Assembly (NCBI RefSeq): GCF_002929505.1
Contig: NZ_PJJL01000070.1
Coordinates: 62,001-126,000 of the forward strand
Source of the DNA: Cryobacterium sp. Y57
GTDB lineage: Bacteria; Actinomycetota; Actinomycetes; Actinomycetales; Microbacteriaceae
DNA: 64,000 bases
Direction of reading: 5' to 3'
Part shown: positions 6,921-15,524 of the stretch, piece by piece
Numbering within the stretch: position 1 is the first letter of the stretch
Layout of the letters: each line of letters starts with the position of its first letter
Made by a program: the position numbers and the translations under genes
Notes under the pieces: model-generated
Database searches by the model: none
What the model saw: the letters and a program-made list of their open reading frames with translations, nothing else
Told to the model about the DNA's origin: nothing

Positions 6921-8238
6921 GAGGTGTCCTTTGCGCTCCGGGCAGCGGAATGCTGCCGGTTCTCAATTCGCTGCGGGCAGCGGCCCGGCGGCGCACATCG
7001 TCGTTACCGTCGTGGCTGCGCCAGTCGTCGGGCAGCAGATAGTCGAGCACGTCATCAATCGTCACCACCCCGACCAGTCGGTAATTCTCATCGACCACGG
7101 GCACCGAAACCAGGTCATAGCTGGCCAGAATCCGGCTGACTTCAGCGGCCGAGGTGTCGGCGGTCACCGGGTCGAGGCCGGCGTCGAGCAGCGTGCCGAG
7201 ACGTTCGTGGGGCGGGTAGCGCAGCATCCGCTGAAAATGCACCATGCCCAGAAAACGACCGGTCGGAGCTTCGTAGGGGGGCAGGGTAACGCAGATCGCC
7301 GCGCCGAGCGCTGGTGCCAGGTCGTGACGACGGATGCGGGCGAGCCCCTCGGCGACGGTGGCGTCCGCCGAGACGATGATCGGCTCGGTCGTCATGAGCC
7401 CACCGGCGGTGTCGGGGGCGTAGGAGAGCAGAAAACGTACGTCTTCGGCTTCTTCGGGTTCCATCAGGTCGAGCAGTTGCTCGCCACGCTCTTCCGGCAG
7501 CTGGGCGATGAGGTCGGCCGCGTCGTCTGGCTGCATCTGGTCGAGCACATCGGCGGCGCGCGCATCGCCGAGGCTGGTCAGAATACCGACCTGGTCGGTT
7601 TCGGGCATCTCCTCGAGTACATCGGCGAGGCGATCATCTGGCAGTTCGCCCGCCACCTCGAACATGCGCTCCCGTGGCAGGTCCAGCAGCGTATTGGCGA
7701 GGTCGGCGGGCTTGAGTTCGGAGTAGGTCGCGATGAGGTGCTCGGCGGACTGCGCCTGGCCCTTGGTCTCTTTTTCGCGCATTTCGGCCCAGGTCGCGAA
7801 TGACGTGACGCCCTTGACGAAAGGCGAGGCGCTGGTCTTTGGGCGACGCACGAACAGTTGACTGATAGCCCAGTCGGCCTCCGTACCTTCTTTGATCGCG
7901 ACGTCTTCAATGGTCGCTTCGCCGGAACCGTCGGTGAAGAGCACTTTGCGGCCGAGCAATTCGGCGATAACGCGCACTTCGCCGCCGCGCTGCTCGTAAC
8001 GGCGCACGTTGATCAGGCCGGTCGTGATGATTTGGCCGCTGCCGATGCTGGTGACCCGATTGATCGACACGAATACGCGCCGTTTACCGGGGATCTCCAC
8101 GATCAGGCCGACGACGCTGGGCGGGTCGTTTTTTCGATACACCACGAGAACATCGCGCACCTTGCCCACGCGGTCGCCCGCGGGGTCGAAAACGGTGCAC
8201 CCGGCCAGTCGGGCAACAAAAACTCTGGTGGCACTCAC
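6907..8238 (-). CDS. PRC-barrel/MgtE_N/CBS domain protein lacking the MgtE channel
   Basis: 443 residues. The N-terminal third has the barrel-like pattern of PRC domains (GDRVGKVRDVLVV). Residues about 150-270 are an MgtE_N superhelical domain rich in Asp/Glu (LADVLEEMPETDQ, DAADLIAQLPEERG). Two CBS repeats follow (GLMTTEPIIVSADATV and LDPVTADTSAAEVSRILASY, VPVVDENYRLVGVVTIDDV). The transmembrane Mg2+ channel domain of MgtE is absent, so this is a sensor-like protein rather than a transporter on its own. It is the first gene of the operon with DUF1003 and mrp. The GTG start has a TAGATT hexamer 6 nt upstream. Confidence 0.85.
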   Translation of the reverse strand: MSATRVFVARLAGCTVFDPAGDRVGKVRDVLVVYRKNDPPSVVGLIVEIPGKRRVFVSINRVTSIGSGQIITTGLINVRRYEQRGGEVRVIAELLGRKVLFTDGSGEATIEDVAIKEGTEADWAISQLFVRRPKTSASPFVKGVTSFATWAEMREKETKGQAQSAEHLIATYSELKPADLANTLLDLPRERMFEVAGELPDDRLADVLEEMPETDQVGILTSLGDARAADVLDQMQPDDAADLIAQLPEERGEQLLDLMEPEEAEDVRFLLSYAPDTAGGLMTTEPIIVSADATVAEGLARIRRHDLAPALGAAICVTLPPYEAPTGRFLGMVHFQRMLRYPPHERLGTLLDAGLDPVTADTSAAEVSRILASYDLVSVPVVDENYRLVGVVTIDDVLDYLLPDDWRSHDGNDDVRRRAAARSELRTGSIPLPGAQRTPRGPQ

Positions 8239-8244
8239 ATGACA

Positions 8245-8250
8245 AATCTA
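8245..8250 (-). promoter_or_regulatory. -10 hexamer of a leaderless promoter for the MgtE_N/CBS-DUF1003-mrp operon
   Basis: On the minus strand TAGATT is followed by 6 nt (TGTCAT) and the GTG at 8238. No Shine-Dalgarno sequence is visible. Confidence 0.55.
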
Positions 8251-8373
8251 GGCCACTCGCGCCGTAATACGGCCACTCTCAGTGGCCCAGCAGAAATGTC
8301 AGAGCGTGATCCGACATCGAACATCGCTGTTCAGGCACATTTCACCACCAGCACGGCGTGGGAGAATGGCGGG

Positions 8374-8931
8374 ATGAGTAACCAGAGCCTTTTCTCCCGA
8401 CGCCGCCCGGTGCTTCCTCCCGTGTTGCCCCGCGGGGAGGTGCTATCCACCTATGGCACCTATGCCGACGCGCAAGCCGCGGTCGATACGCTCGCGAAGG
8501 CTGATTTTCCGGTGAAACAGCTTTCGATCGTGGGCAACGACCTCAAGAGTGTCGAGCGGGTGACCGGCAAACTCACCTACGGCCGGGTCGCGCTCGCGGG
8601 GGCGGCATCCGGTGCCTGGCTCGGAATCTTCTTCGGCATTCTGTTCTTTCTGTTCTCGCCCACCGGGTCGAGCCTGCCGTTCGTTTTCGCCGCACTCATC
8701 ATGGGCGCCGGTTTTGGCATGCTGCTTGGTATCGCGAGCTATGCCATCAACCGGCGTCGACGCGACTTCACCTCGACCATGCAGGTCATTGCGACCAGTT
8801 ATCAGATTGTCGTCGACGTCGAATTAGTCAACCGGGCGCGAAACCTGCTGGGTGGCAGTTCGAACGAACCCGCCGCCCCTGTACGCCCGGCAGACACTGT
8901 CGACCCGGCAGCCCCGGTGAATCCGGAGTAA
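8374..8931 (+). CDS. General stress protein 17M-like membrane protein
   Basis: 185 residues. An N-terminal soluble module (GEVLSTYGTYADAQAAVDTL ... FPVKQLSIVGNDLKSVERV) resembles the general-stress-protein-17M-like domain. Two hydrophobic segments follow (GAWLGIFFGILFFLFSP; FVFAALIMGAGFGMLLGIASY), then a basic patch NRRRRDF and a Pro/Ala tail. Function unknown. The longer open frame from 7858 is only the antisense shadow of the previous gene; the ATG at 8374 has GGAG about 10 nt upstream and matches where homology begins. It ends before a strong bidirectional hairpin. Confidence 0.78.
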   Translation: MSNQSLFSRRRPVLPPVLPRGEVLSTYGTYADAQAAVDTLAKADFPVKQLSIVGNDLKSVERVTGKLTYGRVALAGAASGAWLGIFFGILFFLFSPTGSSLPFVFAALIMGAGFGMLLGIASYAINRRRRDFTSTMQVIATSYQIVVDVELVNRARNLLGGSSNEPAAPVRPADTVDPAAPVNPE

Positions 8932-8944
8932 GCCGCACGATAAC

Positions 8945-8991
8945 GCGAAAAGAGCACCGGGCCAGCTGCGCTGAACGGGTGCTCTTTTCGC
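8945..8991. terminator. Bidirectional hairpin terminator
   Basis: A 14-bp stem (8945-8958 with 8978-8991) with a 19-nt loop. The AAAA/TTTT runs inside the stem make it usable from either side, between the convergent gene ending at 8931 and pepP ending at 9005. Confidence 0.8.
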
Positions 8992-9004
8992 TTCCACGAT
9001 GAAG

Positions 9005-10549
9005 TCAGCGCTGTGCGGCGGCGATCCAGGCCTCGACCTCGGTCGCGGTGCGCGGGATCGCAGCTGAGAGGTTCTCGGCACCGGTGGGAGTCACCAGGAT
9101 ATCGTCCTCGATGCGCACGCCGATACCCCGAAACTCCGCCGGAACGGTGAGGTCGTCTGGCTGAAAGTACAGTCCGGGTTCAATGGTGAAGACCATGCCC
9201 GGTTCGAGCACGCCATCCAGGTACATGTCGCGGCGCGCCTGCGCGCAGTCATGCACGTCGATGCCGAGGTGGTGGCTGGTGCCGTGCACCATGTAACGAC
9301 GGTGGTGGCCGTTCTCCGGCAACAGGGCTTCGTCAGCGGTGACTGGCAGCATGCCCCACTCGGCGGTGCGCCGGGCGATCACGGCCATTGCCGCGGCGTG
9401 TACGTCACGAAACACCGCGCCGGAGCGAACGACGGCGAAGGCGGCATCCGCTGCCTCACGCACGGTCTCGTACACCAGGCGCTGCACGTCGGTGTAGAAG
9501 CCGTTGACTGGCAGGGTACGGGTGATGTCGGCGGTGTAGTAGCTGTCGAGTTCAACGCCGGCGTCGATCAGAATGAGGTCGCCGGGGGCGACGACGCCGT
9601 CGTTGCGGGTCCAGTGCAGGATGCACGCGTGCGGTCCGGAGGCTGCGATGGTGTCATAGCCGACCGTGTTGCCGTCGGTGCGGGCGCGGGTATTGAAGAC
9701 ACCCTCCACCAGCCGCTCGCCGCGGGCGTGCTGGCTCGACCGGGGCAGATCGGCGACGACATCGTCGAAGCCGCGGGCTGTTGCTGCGACGGCGAGGCGC
9801 ATCTGCGCGATTTCAAAGGCGTCCTTCACCAGGCGCAGCTCGGAGAGGTCGCGGGTGAGACCGGCGTCGGGCTCGTGCTCGGCGTTTATCTCGATGCTGA
9901 ACGGTGAGTCGGTGGCGGTGCTACCGAGCACGCGCTCGGCGGCGAAACGCAGGCGGGCTTCATCGACCTGCTCGGTGAAAGTCGGGTCTGCCTCACGTAC
10001 TACGAGCGTTTCGCTGTCGACGGCGCTCAAGACGCCAGTGAGCTCGGCGATGCCGCGGACATGGAGGGCGAGGTCGCTCGCGACCTGGGTTACCGATGGG
10101 CGCGGACCGATCCAGAATTCACCGATGTCGGGATTGGCGTAGAACTCGTCGGAGTCGCGGCCGGCTCGTTCTCGAAAGTACAGGGTTGCGTCGTGGCCGC
10201 CCGCCGCTGCCGGTTCGAGCACGAGTACGGCGCCGGGTTCGCTGTCGCTGCCCCAACCGGTGAGGTAGGCGAAGGCGGAATGCGCGCGGAACGCGTAGTC
10301 GGTGTCGTTGGAACGCGGTTTCAACCGGCCAGCCGGAATGATCAGGCGCTGCCCCGGGTACTGAGCCGAGAGACGTGCGCGGCGCGCGGCGGCGAAGGGC
10401 GCCTGCTCGCGGGCACCCGGCAGTGCATCCGTGCGATCGGCCCAGCCGCTCGCGATGAACGATTTGAAACCGGTGGATCCGGGAGTCGTCGAACGGTTCT
10501 CGTTCGAGCGGGCGGCGGGAATGAGAGGAGGAGCAGTGGTATCAGCCAT
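9005..10549 (-). CDS. pepP: Xaa-Pro aminopeptidase (PepP, M24B)
   Basis: 514 residues from the ATG at 10549. Removes N-terminal residues preceding proline in peptides. The N-terminal creatinase-like domain carries PAGRLKPRSNDTDYAFRAHS. The pita-bread catalytic domain shows the metal ligands LIDAGVELDSYYTADITRT (two Asp), HGTSHHLGIDVHD (His), TIEPGLYF (Glu) and GVRIEDDILVT (Glu). A GTG at 10570 would add seven residues; neither start has a well-placed Shine-Dalgarno sequence (GGGGAG abuts the ATG), so the exact start is open. Confidence 0.88.
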   Translation of the reverse strand: MADTTAPPLIPAARSNENRSTTPGSTGFKSFIASGWADRTDALPGAREQAPFAAARRARLSAQYPGQRLIIPAGRLKPRSNDTDYAFRAHSAFAYLTGWGSDSEPGAVLVLEPAAAGGHDATLYFRERAGRDSDEFYANPDIGEFWIGPRPSVTQVASDLALHVRGIAELTGVLSAVDSETLVVREADPTFTEQVDEARLRFAAERVLGSTATDSPFSIEINAEHEPDAGLTRDLSELRLVKDAFEIAQMRLAVAATARGFDDVVADLPRSSQHARGERLVEGVFNTRARTDGNTVGYDTIAASGPHACILHWTRNDGVVAPGDLILIDAGVELDSYYTADITRTLPVNGFYTDVQRLVYETVREAADAAFAVVRSGAVFRDVHAAAMAVIARRTAEWGMLPVTADEALLPENGHHRRYMVHGTSHHLGIDVHDCAQARRDMYLDGVLEPGMVFTIEPGLYFQPDDLTVPAEFRGIGVRIEDDILVTPTGAENLSAAIPRTATEVEAWIAAAQR

Positions 10550-10634
10550 CTCCCCAGTCTGGCACCGCACGCTGGGCAGTGGCCGATCATGCTGGTGCGG
10601 ATGCTGCGCTCAGCACCGCTGGATCCGGCCGAAA

Positions 10635-11687
10635 CTAGGTGACCGGTGTGAGCGTGGCGACGATCGGGCGGTGGTCGCTGCCAGCGTCGTCGAGCGACTC
10701 GATCACCTGCAGCGTGGTCACCTGCCAGTTCACCGTCGCCATCACATGATCGATCGGGGTGCCGAGGAGCGCCGGAATGCTTGTGGGCCAGGTGCCGACG
10801 GCTGCCGCACCGGCCGAAAGGGCGGAGTCCGCGCAGTTGCCGAGAACAGCAGTCACGCCATCGTTGGCCCGGCCGGCCATGTGGTCGAGCGTTGAGTTGA
10901 AATCGCCCGCCAGGATCACGTTGTCGCCCTGGCACTGGGTGGCGAGCCAGTCGAGGTCGCTGCGCCAATTCGACATCTCGTACTGAATCGGGGCGACGGC
11001 GTGCACGGCAACAATGGTCGGGCCGCTTCCGTCGACCGGTTCAGCCACCACGGTGGGCAGTACGTTGGTGTTGCCCGGCGGGCCGGAACCGGCAGCGTTG
11101 GTCACGGCGTAGTCACCGAGGTCGGGGCTGATCAGCAGTGTCGTTGACCGAGCCTTGGAGATCAGATCGAACGCGAGCGTGTGCACCCACATGGGGCGGC
11201 CGGCTTCGCGCATCATTTCGGCGATCTGAATCCCGGTTTCCTCCGTTGTCTCGGGCAGGGTCAGGACGTCGGCGTTCTGGGCGAGCGCCAGTTCTGCGAT
11301 GACCGCAGCGCCGGGAGCATCGCCGAGCGTGTTCCAGCTGAGCACCGTGACGGTGTCGGCATCCGTTGTGGCGTCGGCTGGACCCGTGCTTTCCCGGGCG
11401 GTATTCGCGGTGAAACCGCGAGAGGCGAGAATGCTGACATTGGCCACGGCGAATAACACCAGCAACACCATGGCCATGCTGAAGAGTGGGCGCAGTGGCC
11501 GCATGAATCGCAGTAATCCAAGCACAATGAGGCCAACGATCGCGCTGATGACGGCGATCGCACGAAACGAGACGAGATGCGCAACGACCCAGGTGGTGTG
11601 CAGGCCGAATGCCTGCGGCCAGGTCAGGACCAGCAGGACAACGGCGGCAGCAAGGAGAATCAGTGCCCGGAAGAGTCGCGTGAACAT
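10635..11687 (-). CDS. Membrane-anchored endonuclease/exonuclease/phosphatase family protein
   Basis: 350 residues. Three hydrophobic segments at the N-terminus (within residues 1-95) are followed by an EEP (DNase I-like) domain: VLSWNTL near residue 125, LPETTEETG, AVHAVAPI, ILAGDFNSTLDHM and a final IDHVMATVN ... GSDHRPIVATL. The Asn/Glu/Asp-His set expected for Mg2+-dependent phosphodiester cleavage is present. Substrate unknown; the catalytic domain should face outside the cell. It follows pepP on the same strand with an 85-nt gap, so it may be a separate unit. Confidence 0.85.
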   Translation of the reverse strand: MFTRLFRALILLAAAVVLLVLTWPQAFGLHTTWVVAHLVSFRAIAVISAIVGLIVLGLLRFMRPLRPLFSMAMVLLVLFAVANVSILASRGFTANTARESTGPADATTDADTVTVLSWNTLGDAPGAAVIAELALAQNADVLTLPETTEETGIQIAEMMREAGRPMWVHTLAFDLISKARSTTLLISPDLGDYAVTNAAGSGPPGNTNVLPTVVAEPVDGSGPTIVAVHAVAPIQYEMSNWRSDLDWLATQCQGDNVILAGDFNSTLDHMAGRANDGVTAVLGNCADSALSAGAAAVGTWPTSIPALLGTPIDHVMATVNWQVTTLQVIESLDDAGSDHRPIVATLTPVT

Positions 11688-11761
11688 TATTCTGAACCCT
11701 AGATCAGAATTCTGGGGAATCCCCAGCGCTGCGCTGCGGGGAGGCGGTGGGGGCGTCCAAG

Positions 11762-11767
11762 TAGCAT
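11762..11767 (+). promoter_or_regulatory. -10 hexamer of a leaderless promoter for the PHP gene
   Basis: TAGCAT, then GGGGTT (6 nt), then ATG at 11774. Confidence 0.5.
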
Positions 11768-11773
11768 GGGGTT

Positions 11774-12643
11774 ATGGCAGTCGTGCGGCAATTTCAGGGT
11801 CCGATTGATCTGCACGCGCACTCGAGCGTGTCAGACGGCACCGAAACGCCGGCTGAATTGGTGCGTGCGGCGGCCGGTGCGGGGCTCGGAACGGTTGCCC
11901 TGACCGACCACGACTCTACCGCCGGCTGGGCTGCGGCATCCGCTGCCGCGCGCACCGCACGGATCACGCTTATTCCCGGAATGGAATTCAGTACGCGGGT
12001 GCAGTACGCCAGTGTGCATCTTTTGGCATATCTTTTCGATCCGGCCGATTCTGCACTACTCGCTGAAATGACGCGGGTGCGGGCCGCTCGCCTGAGCCGG
12101 GCGGAGCAGATGGTGGCCCGCATCGGTATGGACTACGACCTCAGCTGGGACGACGTACTCGCCCAGACCACGCCCGGTGCCACTGTCGGCCGGCCGCACA
12201 TCGCCGACGCGCTCGTCGCGCGCGGTCACGCGCTCAACCGCAGCGCGGCTTTCGCCGACATTTTGCATTGGAAGGCGGGCTACTTTCAACCGCACTACGC
12301 GCCAGATCCGTTACGCGCGATCGAACTCGTGCGTGCCGCCGGGGGAGTGCCCGTTATCGCCCATCCCGCCACGCGCGGTATCGCCGACGTGGTCTCGGAA
12401 TCCCGGCTGAAGACGATGGTGCGAGCGGGGCTGTTCGGCCTCGAACTCGAGCATCGCGAGAATAAGCCGGAACCCACAGCGCGCCTGTACGAACTCGCCA
12501 CCAAATTCGGGCTGTATGTCACCGGTTCGAGTGACTACCACGGCACCGGCAAACCCAATCGGTTCGGCGAGAACACGACCGCCCCCGAGGTACTCGACCG
12601 CATCATCGCTGAGGGTCACGGCTCCGCGCCCGTCTACGGCTGA
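11774..12643 (+). CDS. PHP-domain phosphoesterase (RNase AM/TrpH-like)
   Basis: 289 residues. The N-terminal motif DLHAHSSVSDGTETPAELV and TVALTDHDSTAGW provide the PHP metal ligands, with IPGMEFST and PVIAHPATRG following and GSDYHG near the end (SSDYHGTGKPN), all typical of the TrpH/YciV group that includes 5'-3' RNA/DNA phosphodiesterases and 3',5'-bisphosphate phosphatases. The exact substrate cannot be read from sequence. The start is supported by a TAnnnT hexamer 6 nt upstream. It is convergent with the DEAD-box helicase gene. Confidence 0.85.
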   Translation: MAVVRQFQGPIDLHAHSSVSDGTETPAELVRAAAGAGLGTVALTDHDSTAGWAAASAAARTARITLIPGMEFSTRVQYASVHLLAYLFDPADSALLAEMTRVRAARLSRAEQMVARIGMDYDLSWDDVLAQTTPGATVGRPHIADALVARGHALNRSAAFADILHWKAGYFQPHYAPDPLRAIELVRAAGGVPVIAHPATRGIADVVSESRLKTMVRAGLFGLELEHRENKPEPTARLYELATKFGLYVTGSSDYHGTGKPNRFGENTTAPEVLDRIIAEGHGSAPVYG

Positions 12644-12678
12644 CCTGCTCAGCGAGTGCCGTGGCCGTACTCGACAAA

Positions 12679-12730
12679 GCCCGGCACGACAGCTGCCACG
12701 GCCGAAACGGTGGCAGCCCGCATGCCGGGC
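12679..12730. terminator. Two-tier hairpin between convergent genes
   Basis: An outer 7-bp stem (12679-12685 with 12724-12730) encloses an 8-bp stem (12692-12699 with 12710-12717). It sits in the 108-bp gap between the PHP gene and the helicase gene. No T-tract; a terminator role is inferred from position. Confidence 0.5.
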
Positions 12731-12751
12731 GTTGACAGTGCTGACCAGGGA

Positions 12752-14362
12752 CTAGATCGTGTTGCCGGTCTGCGGCGAGCGACGACGCGTGCGACTGCGG
12801 CGCAGCGGTGCGTTGTTGCCGTCGTGGTGCTCGGTTCCGCCGCCGTCGTGTGTGCCGGCTGCCGGGGTTGCGGCGGGGGCGTCGGGATTGGTGCTGGAAC
12901 CTACGCGGGTACGTGACCGCGTCGGTCGACCAGTGTCGTCCCCACCGTCGCGTACCGGGCTCGTTGCCGACCGATCGGAGCCGCGCGGTGAATCGCCACG
13001 CCGGTCGCTATGAGTACCTTCGGGGCGAGCGCCTTCGGAGCGAGCGCCGGCAGAGCGGCCGCCTCGTACCGCACCGGAGCGACCAGTGTCTGAGCGGCTG
13101 CCGGCCCCGGAGCGTGCACCCCCGGAGCGACCGGCACCGCCGGTGCGAGCATCGCCAGCAGCGATGTCCTTCACCGGAGTCGCGCGCAGGCGTCCTTTGG
13201 ATCCGGCCGGAATATTGAGGTCGGTATAGAGGTGCGGCGACGACGAGTAGGTTTCCAGCGGTTCCGGCTGGCCGAACTCCAGTGCCTTGTTGATAAGGGA
13301 CCACTTGTGCAGGTCGTCCCAGTCGACAAAGGTCACCGCGATTCCGGTTTTACCGGCGCGGCCGGTGCGACCCACGCGGTGCAGGTATGCCTTCTCGTCC
13401 TCGGGAATGGTGTGGTTGATGACGTGCGTGACATCTTCGACGTCAATGCCGCGAGCAGCGACATCCGTTGCGATCAGGATTTCTTTCTTGCCGCTTTTGA
13501 AGCTGGCCATGGCGCGTTCGCGCTGTTCCTGGTTCAAGTCGCCGTGCACGGCCGTGGCGTTGAAGCCGCGGTCGCCGAGTTCTTCAACGAGCTTCGCGGC
13601 GGCGCGCTTGGTACGGGTGAAGATGATGGTCTTGCCGCGGCCCTCGGCCATGAGGACGCGGCCGATGACCTCGTCCTTGTCCATGTTGTGCGCACGGTAG
13701 ACGAGGTGCTCGATGTTGGCCTGCATCAGGCCCTCATCGGGATCGGTCGCGCGAATGTGAATCGGGCGGTTCATGAAGCGCCGGGCCAGGGCTACGATCG
13801 GTCCGGGCATCGTCGCCGAGAACAGCATGGTGTGGCGGGTCGACGGAGTCTGCGCGAACAGTTTCTCGATGTCGGAAAGAAAACCGAGGTCGAGCATCTT
13901 GTCGGCTTCGTCGAGCACCATTTCACGCACGTTGGCGAGAGTGAGCAGACGCTGGCTGGCAAGGTCGAGCAGGCGGCCGGGGGTTCCGACCACGATCTGT
14001 GCGCCGGCCTTGAGCTGTTCGATCTGACCTTCATAGGCCTTGCCACCATAGATGGAGACGATCTTGGTGTTACGGCCGGCTGCGGCGAGCTCGAGATCTT
14101 CCGAGACCTGCACGCAGAGTTCACGCGTCGGAACGACGATGAGGGCCTGCACGCCGGACTCGGGATCGAGGCCGAGGCGCTGAATGACTGGAAGGCCGAA
14201 GCCGAAGGTTTTGCCGGTGCCGGTCTTGGCCTGGCCGATGATGTCCTGGCCGGCGAGCGCGAGCGGAATGGTCTGGGTCTGGATGGGGAACGGTTCGAGG
14301 ATGCCCTTGGCGGCAAGGGAGTCGACCATGTCCTGGTCAATATTAAGTTCGGAGAAAGTCAC
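12752..14362 (-). CDS. DEAD-box ATP-dependent RNA helicase
   Basis: 536 residues. Helicase core motifs appear in order: Q motif PFPIQTQTIP, Walker A AKTGTGKT, PTREL, DEAD (VLDEADKMLDLGF), SAT, then ATDVAARGID and HRVGRTGRAG. The C-terminal 150 residues are low-complexity Arg/Gly/Ser/Ala/Thr-rich (GGARSGAGSRSDTGRSGA), as in RhlE/DeaD-like actinobacterial helicases involved in RNA remodelling, ribosome assembly or cold growth. Substrate specificity is not predictable. It is divergent from the ferritin-like gene at 14508, a common actinobacterial pairing. Confidence 0.92.
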   Translation of the reverse strand: MTFSELNIDQDMVDSLAAKGILEPFPIQTQTIPLALAGQDIIGQAKTGTGKTFGFGLPVIQRLGLDPESGVQALIVVPTRELCVQVSEDLELAAAGRNTKIVSIYGGKAYEGQIEQLKAGAQIVVGTPGRLLDLASQRLLTLANVREMVLDEADKMLDLGFLSDIEKLFAQTPSTRHTMLFSATMPGPIVALARRFMNRPIHIRATDPDEGLMQANIEHLVYRAHNMDKDEVIGRVLMAEGRGKTIIFTRTKRAAAKLVEELGDRGFNATAVHGDLNQEQRERAMASFKSGKKEILIATDVAARGIDVEDVTHVINHTIPEDEKAYLHRVGRTGRAGKTGIAVTFVDWDDLHKWSLINKALEFGQPEPLETYSSSPHLYTDLNIPAGSKGRLRATPVKDIAAGDARTGGAGRSGGARSGAGSRSDTGRSGAVRGGRSAGARSEGARPEGTHSDRRGDSPRGSDRSATSPVRDGGDDTGRPTRSRTRVGSSTNPDAPAATPAAGTHDGGGTEHHDGNNAPLRRSRTRRRSPQTGNTI

Positions 14363-14495
14363 GAATGTTTGCCTGTCATTAACTGGAAGCGAAGTGCGCC
14401 CGTTTTTGCGTCTCGGGCAGCGGCCGCCGATCCTTGTCGACGACGTAATTCCAGCTTACTGCCCCGTCTGTACCGCGGCCACAGGCGCGCTGTCC

Positions 14496-14501
14496 TAAGC
14501 T
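14496..14501 (+). promoter_or_regulatory. -10 hexamer of a leaderless promoter for the ferritin-like gene
   Basis: TAAGCT, 6 nt (GAGCCA), then GTG at 14508. Confidence 0.5.
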
Positions 14502-14507
14502 GAGCCA

Positions 14508-15248
14508 GTGGTCACGTGGTTCGGTCGGCGCCCGCAGCGCAATGAAGCCCCGCGGCTTTCCGCCCGCGGGGCGCTCCAGCCGACCGAAAAAGTGGACATC
14601 AGTTCGCTGGCTCCGGGCGTACAGCATTTTCTGGGCCAAGCCGCCTACTGCGAGCTCGGGGAGTTCGAAAGTCTGGCCCGCGCCGTGGCCACAGCGCCGA
14701 ATCTTGCCGTGAAGGAAGGCCTCAGCGCCGCCGCAGGTCGAGCCTTGAGCAAGCATCACGGTCTGGTCACCGAGATTCGACGCCGCGGGCATGATCCGGC
14801 CACCGAGATGGCCCCGTTCGTCGCGAGTCTCGACGAATTTCGCCGCAACACCAGCGGCGCCGACTGGCATGAGCTGCTCCTGAGCTGCTATCTCGCGGGC
14901 GGCCTCCTCGAGGACTTCTTCATCCGGCTCTCGGACGGCCTGCCGCGCGATATCGGACCGAGGGTGGCGCAGCTCCTCGGCGAAAATTCCGGCACCGACG
15001 TGCTCGTGCACGAACTGCAGACCGCCATTGAAAACGACGTCGAGCTCGGCTCCCGGCTGGCCATGTGGGGCCGTCGGCTCGTCGGCGATACCCTGCTTGT
15101 GGCTCGCTCAGCGATGCCGGCAGCGGACCCAGGCACCGACTCGGCCGCTGGCCCTGGTGCCGCGGCCGAGGCGCGAATCGAACCGGTCTTCACCGAACTC
15201 ATTGCCGCGCACACCCGCCGCATGGACGGCCTCGGTCTGACGGCCTAA
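14508..15248 (+). CDS. Ferritin-like fold protein (MiaE-like tRNA hydroxylase family)
   Basis: 246 residues. The helical core shows spaced Glu/His pairs that could form a di-iron site: QAAYCELGEFESLARAV, AAGRALSKHHGLVTEI, YLAGGLLEDFFIRL and VHELQTAIENDV. These fit the ferritin-like/MiaE-type family commonly encoded beside a DEAD-box helicase in Actinobacteria. The activity is unproven in this group. The start is supported by the upstream TAnnnT-N6 spacing. The C-terminal 40 residues are Ala/Pro-rich. Confidence 0.75.
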   Translation: MVTWFGRRPQRNEAPRLSARGALQPTEKVDISSLAPGVQHFLGQAAYCELGEFESLARAVATAPNLAVKEGLSAAAGRALSKHHGLVTEIRRRGHDPATEMAPFVASLDEFRRNTSGADWHELLLSCYLAGGLLEDFFIRLSDGLPRDIGPRVAQLLGENSGTDVLVHELQTAIENDVELGSRLAMWGRRLVGDTLLVARSAMPAADPGTDSAAGPGAAAEARIEPVFTELIAAHTRRMDGLGLTA

Positions 15249-15277
15249 CGGCCTATCGGCCGGAGTGGGGCCGTCGG

Positions 15278-15475
15278 TCAGTCGATCGCTGCGGCCTCAA
15301 TGGTGAACAGCTCGGCTGGCGTGGCCTGAAGTACGTCGCAGATGAGAGTCAGTGAGGTGAATCGCACGGTCTTCGCGCGATTGTTCTTCACAATCGAAAG
15401 GTTGGCCATGGTGGTTCCGCTGCGAGCGGAGAGTTCGGTGAGGGTTATCTCCCGATCCAGCAGCACGGCGTTCAA
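15278..15475 (-). CDS. Small Cro/C1-type HTH regulator (YozG-like), start codon uncertain
   Basis: About 65 residues. ITLTELSARSGTTMANLSIV followed by KNNRAKTVRFTSLTLICDVL is a compact Xre helix-turn-helix with the usual C-terminal QATPAELF. The first permissible start is TTG at 15475, without a Shine-Dalgarno sequence. Eight codons further up, PHRIRCPL continues to align with the family N-terminus, and a CTG at 15499 has AAGGG in good position, so the gene may have lost its ATG or use a rare codon. It lies downstream of a frameshifted DUF2975-type gene with which such regulators are normally paired. Confidence 0.65.
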   Translation of the reverse strand: MNAVLLDREITLTELSARSGTTMANLSIVKNNRAKTVRFTSLTLICDVLQATPAELFTIEAAAID

Positions 15476-15524
15476 GGGGCAGCGAATCCGGTGCGGCAGC
15501 GCATCCCTTCGAGCTGGATGCGGA

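Noticed and set aside
13232..14503. Long plus-strand open frame opposite the DEAD-box helicase
   Set aside because: Antisense shadow; the helicase motifs are all on the minus strand.
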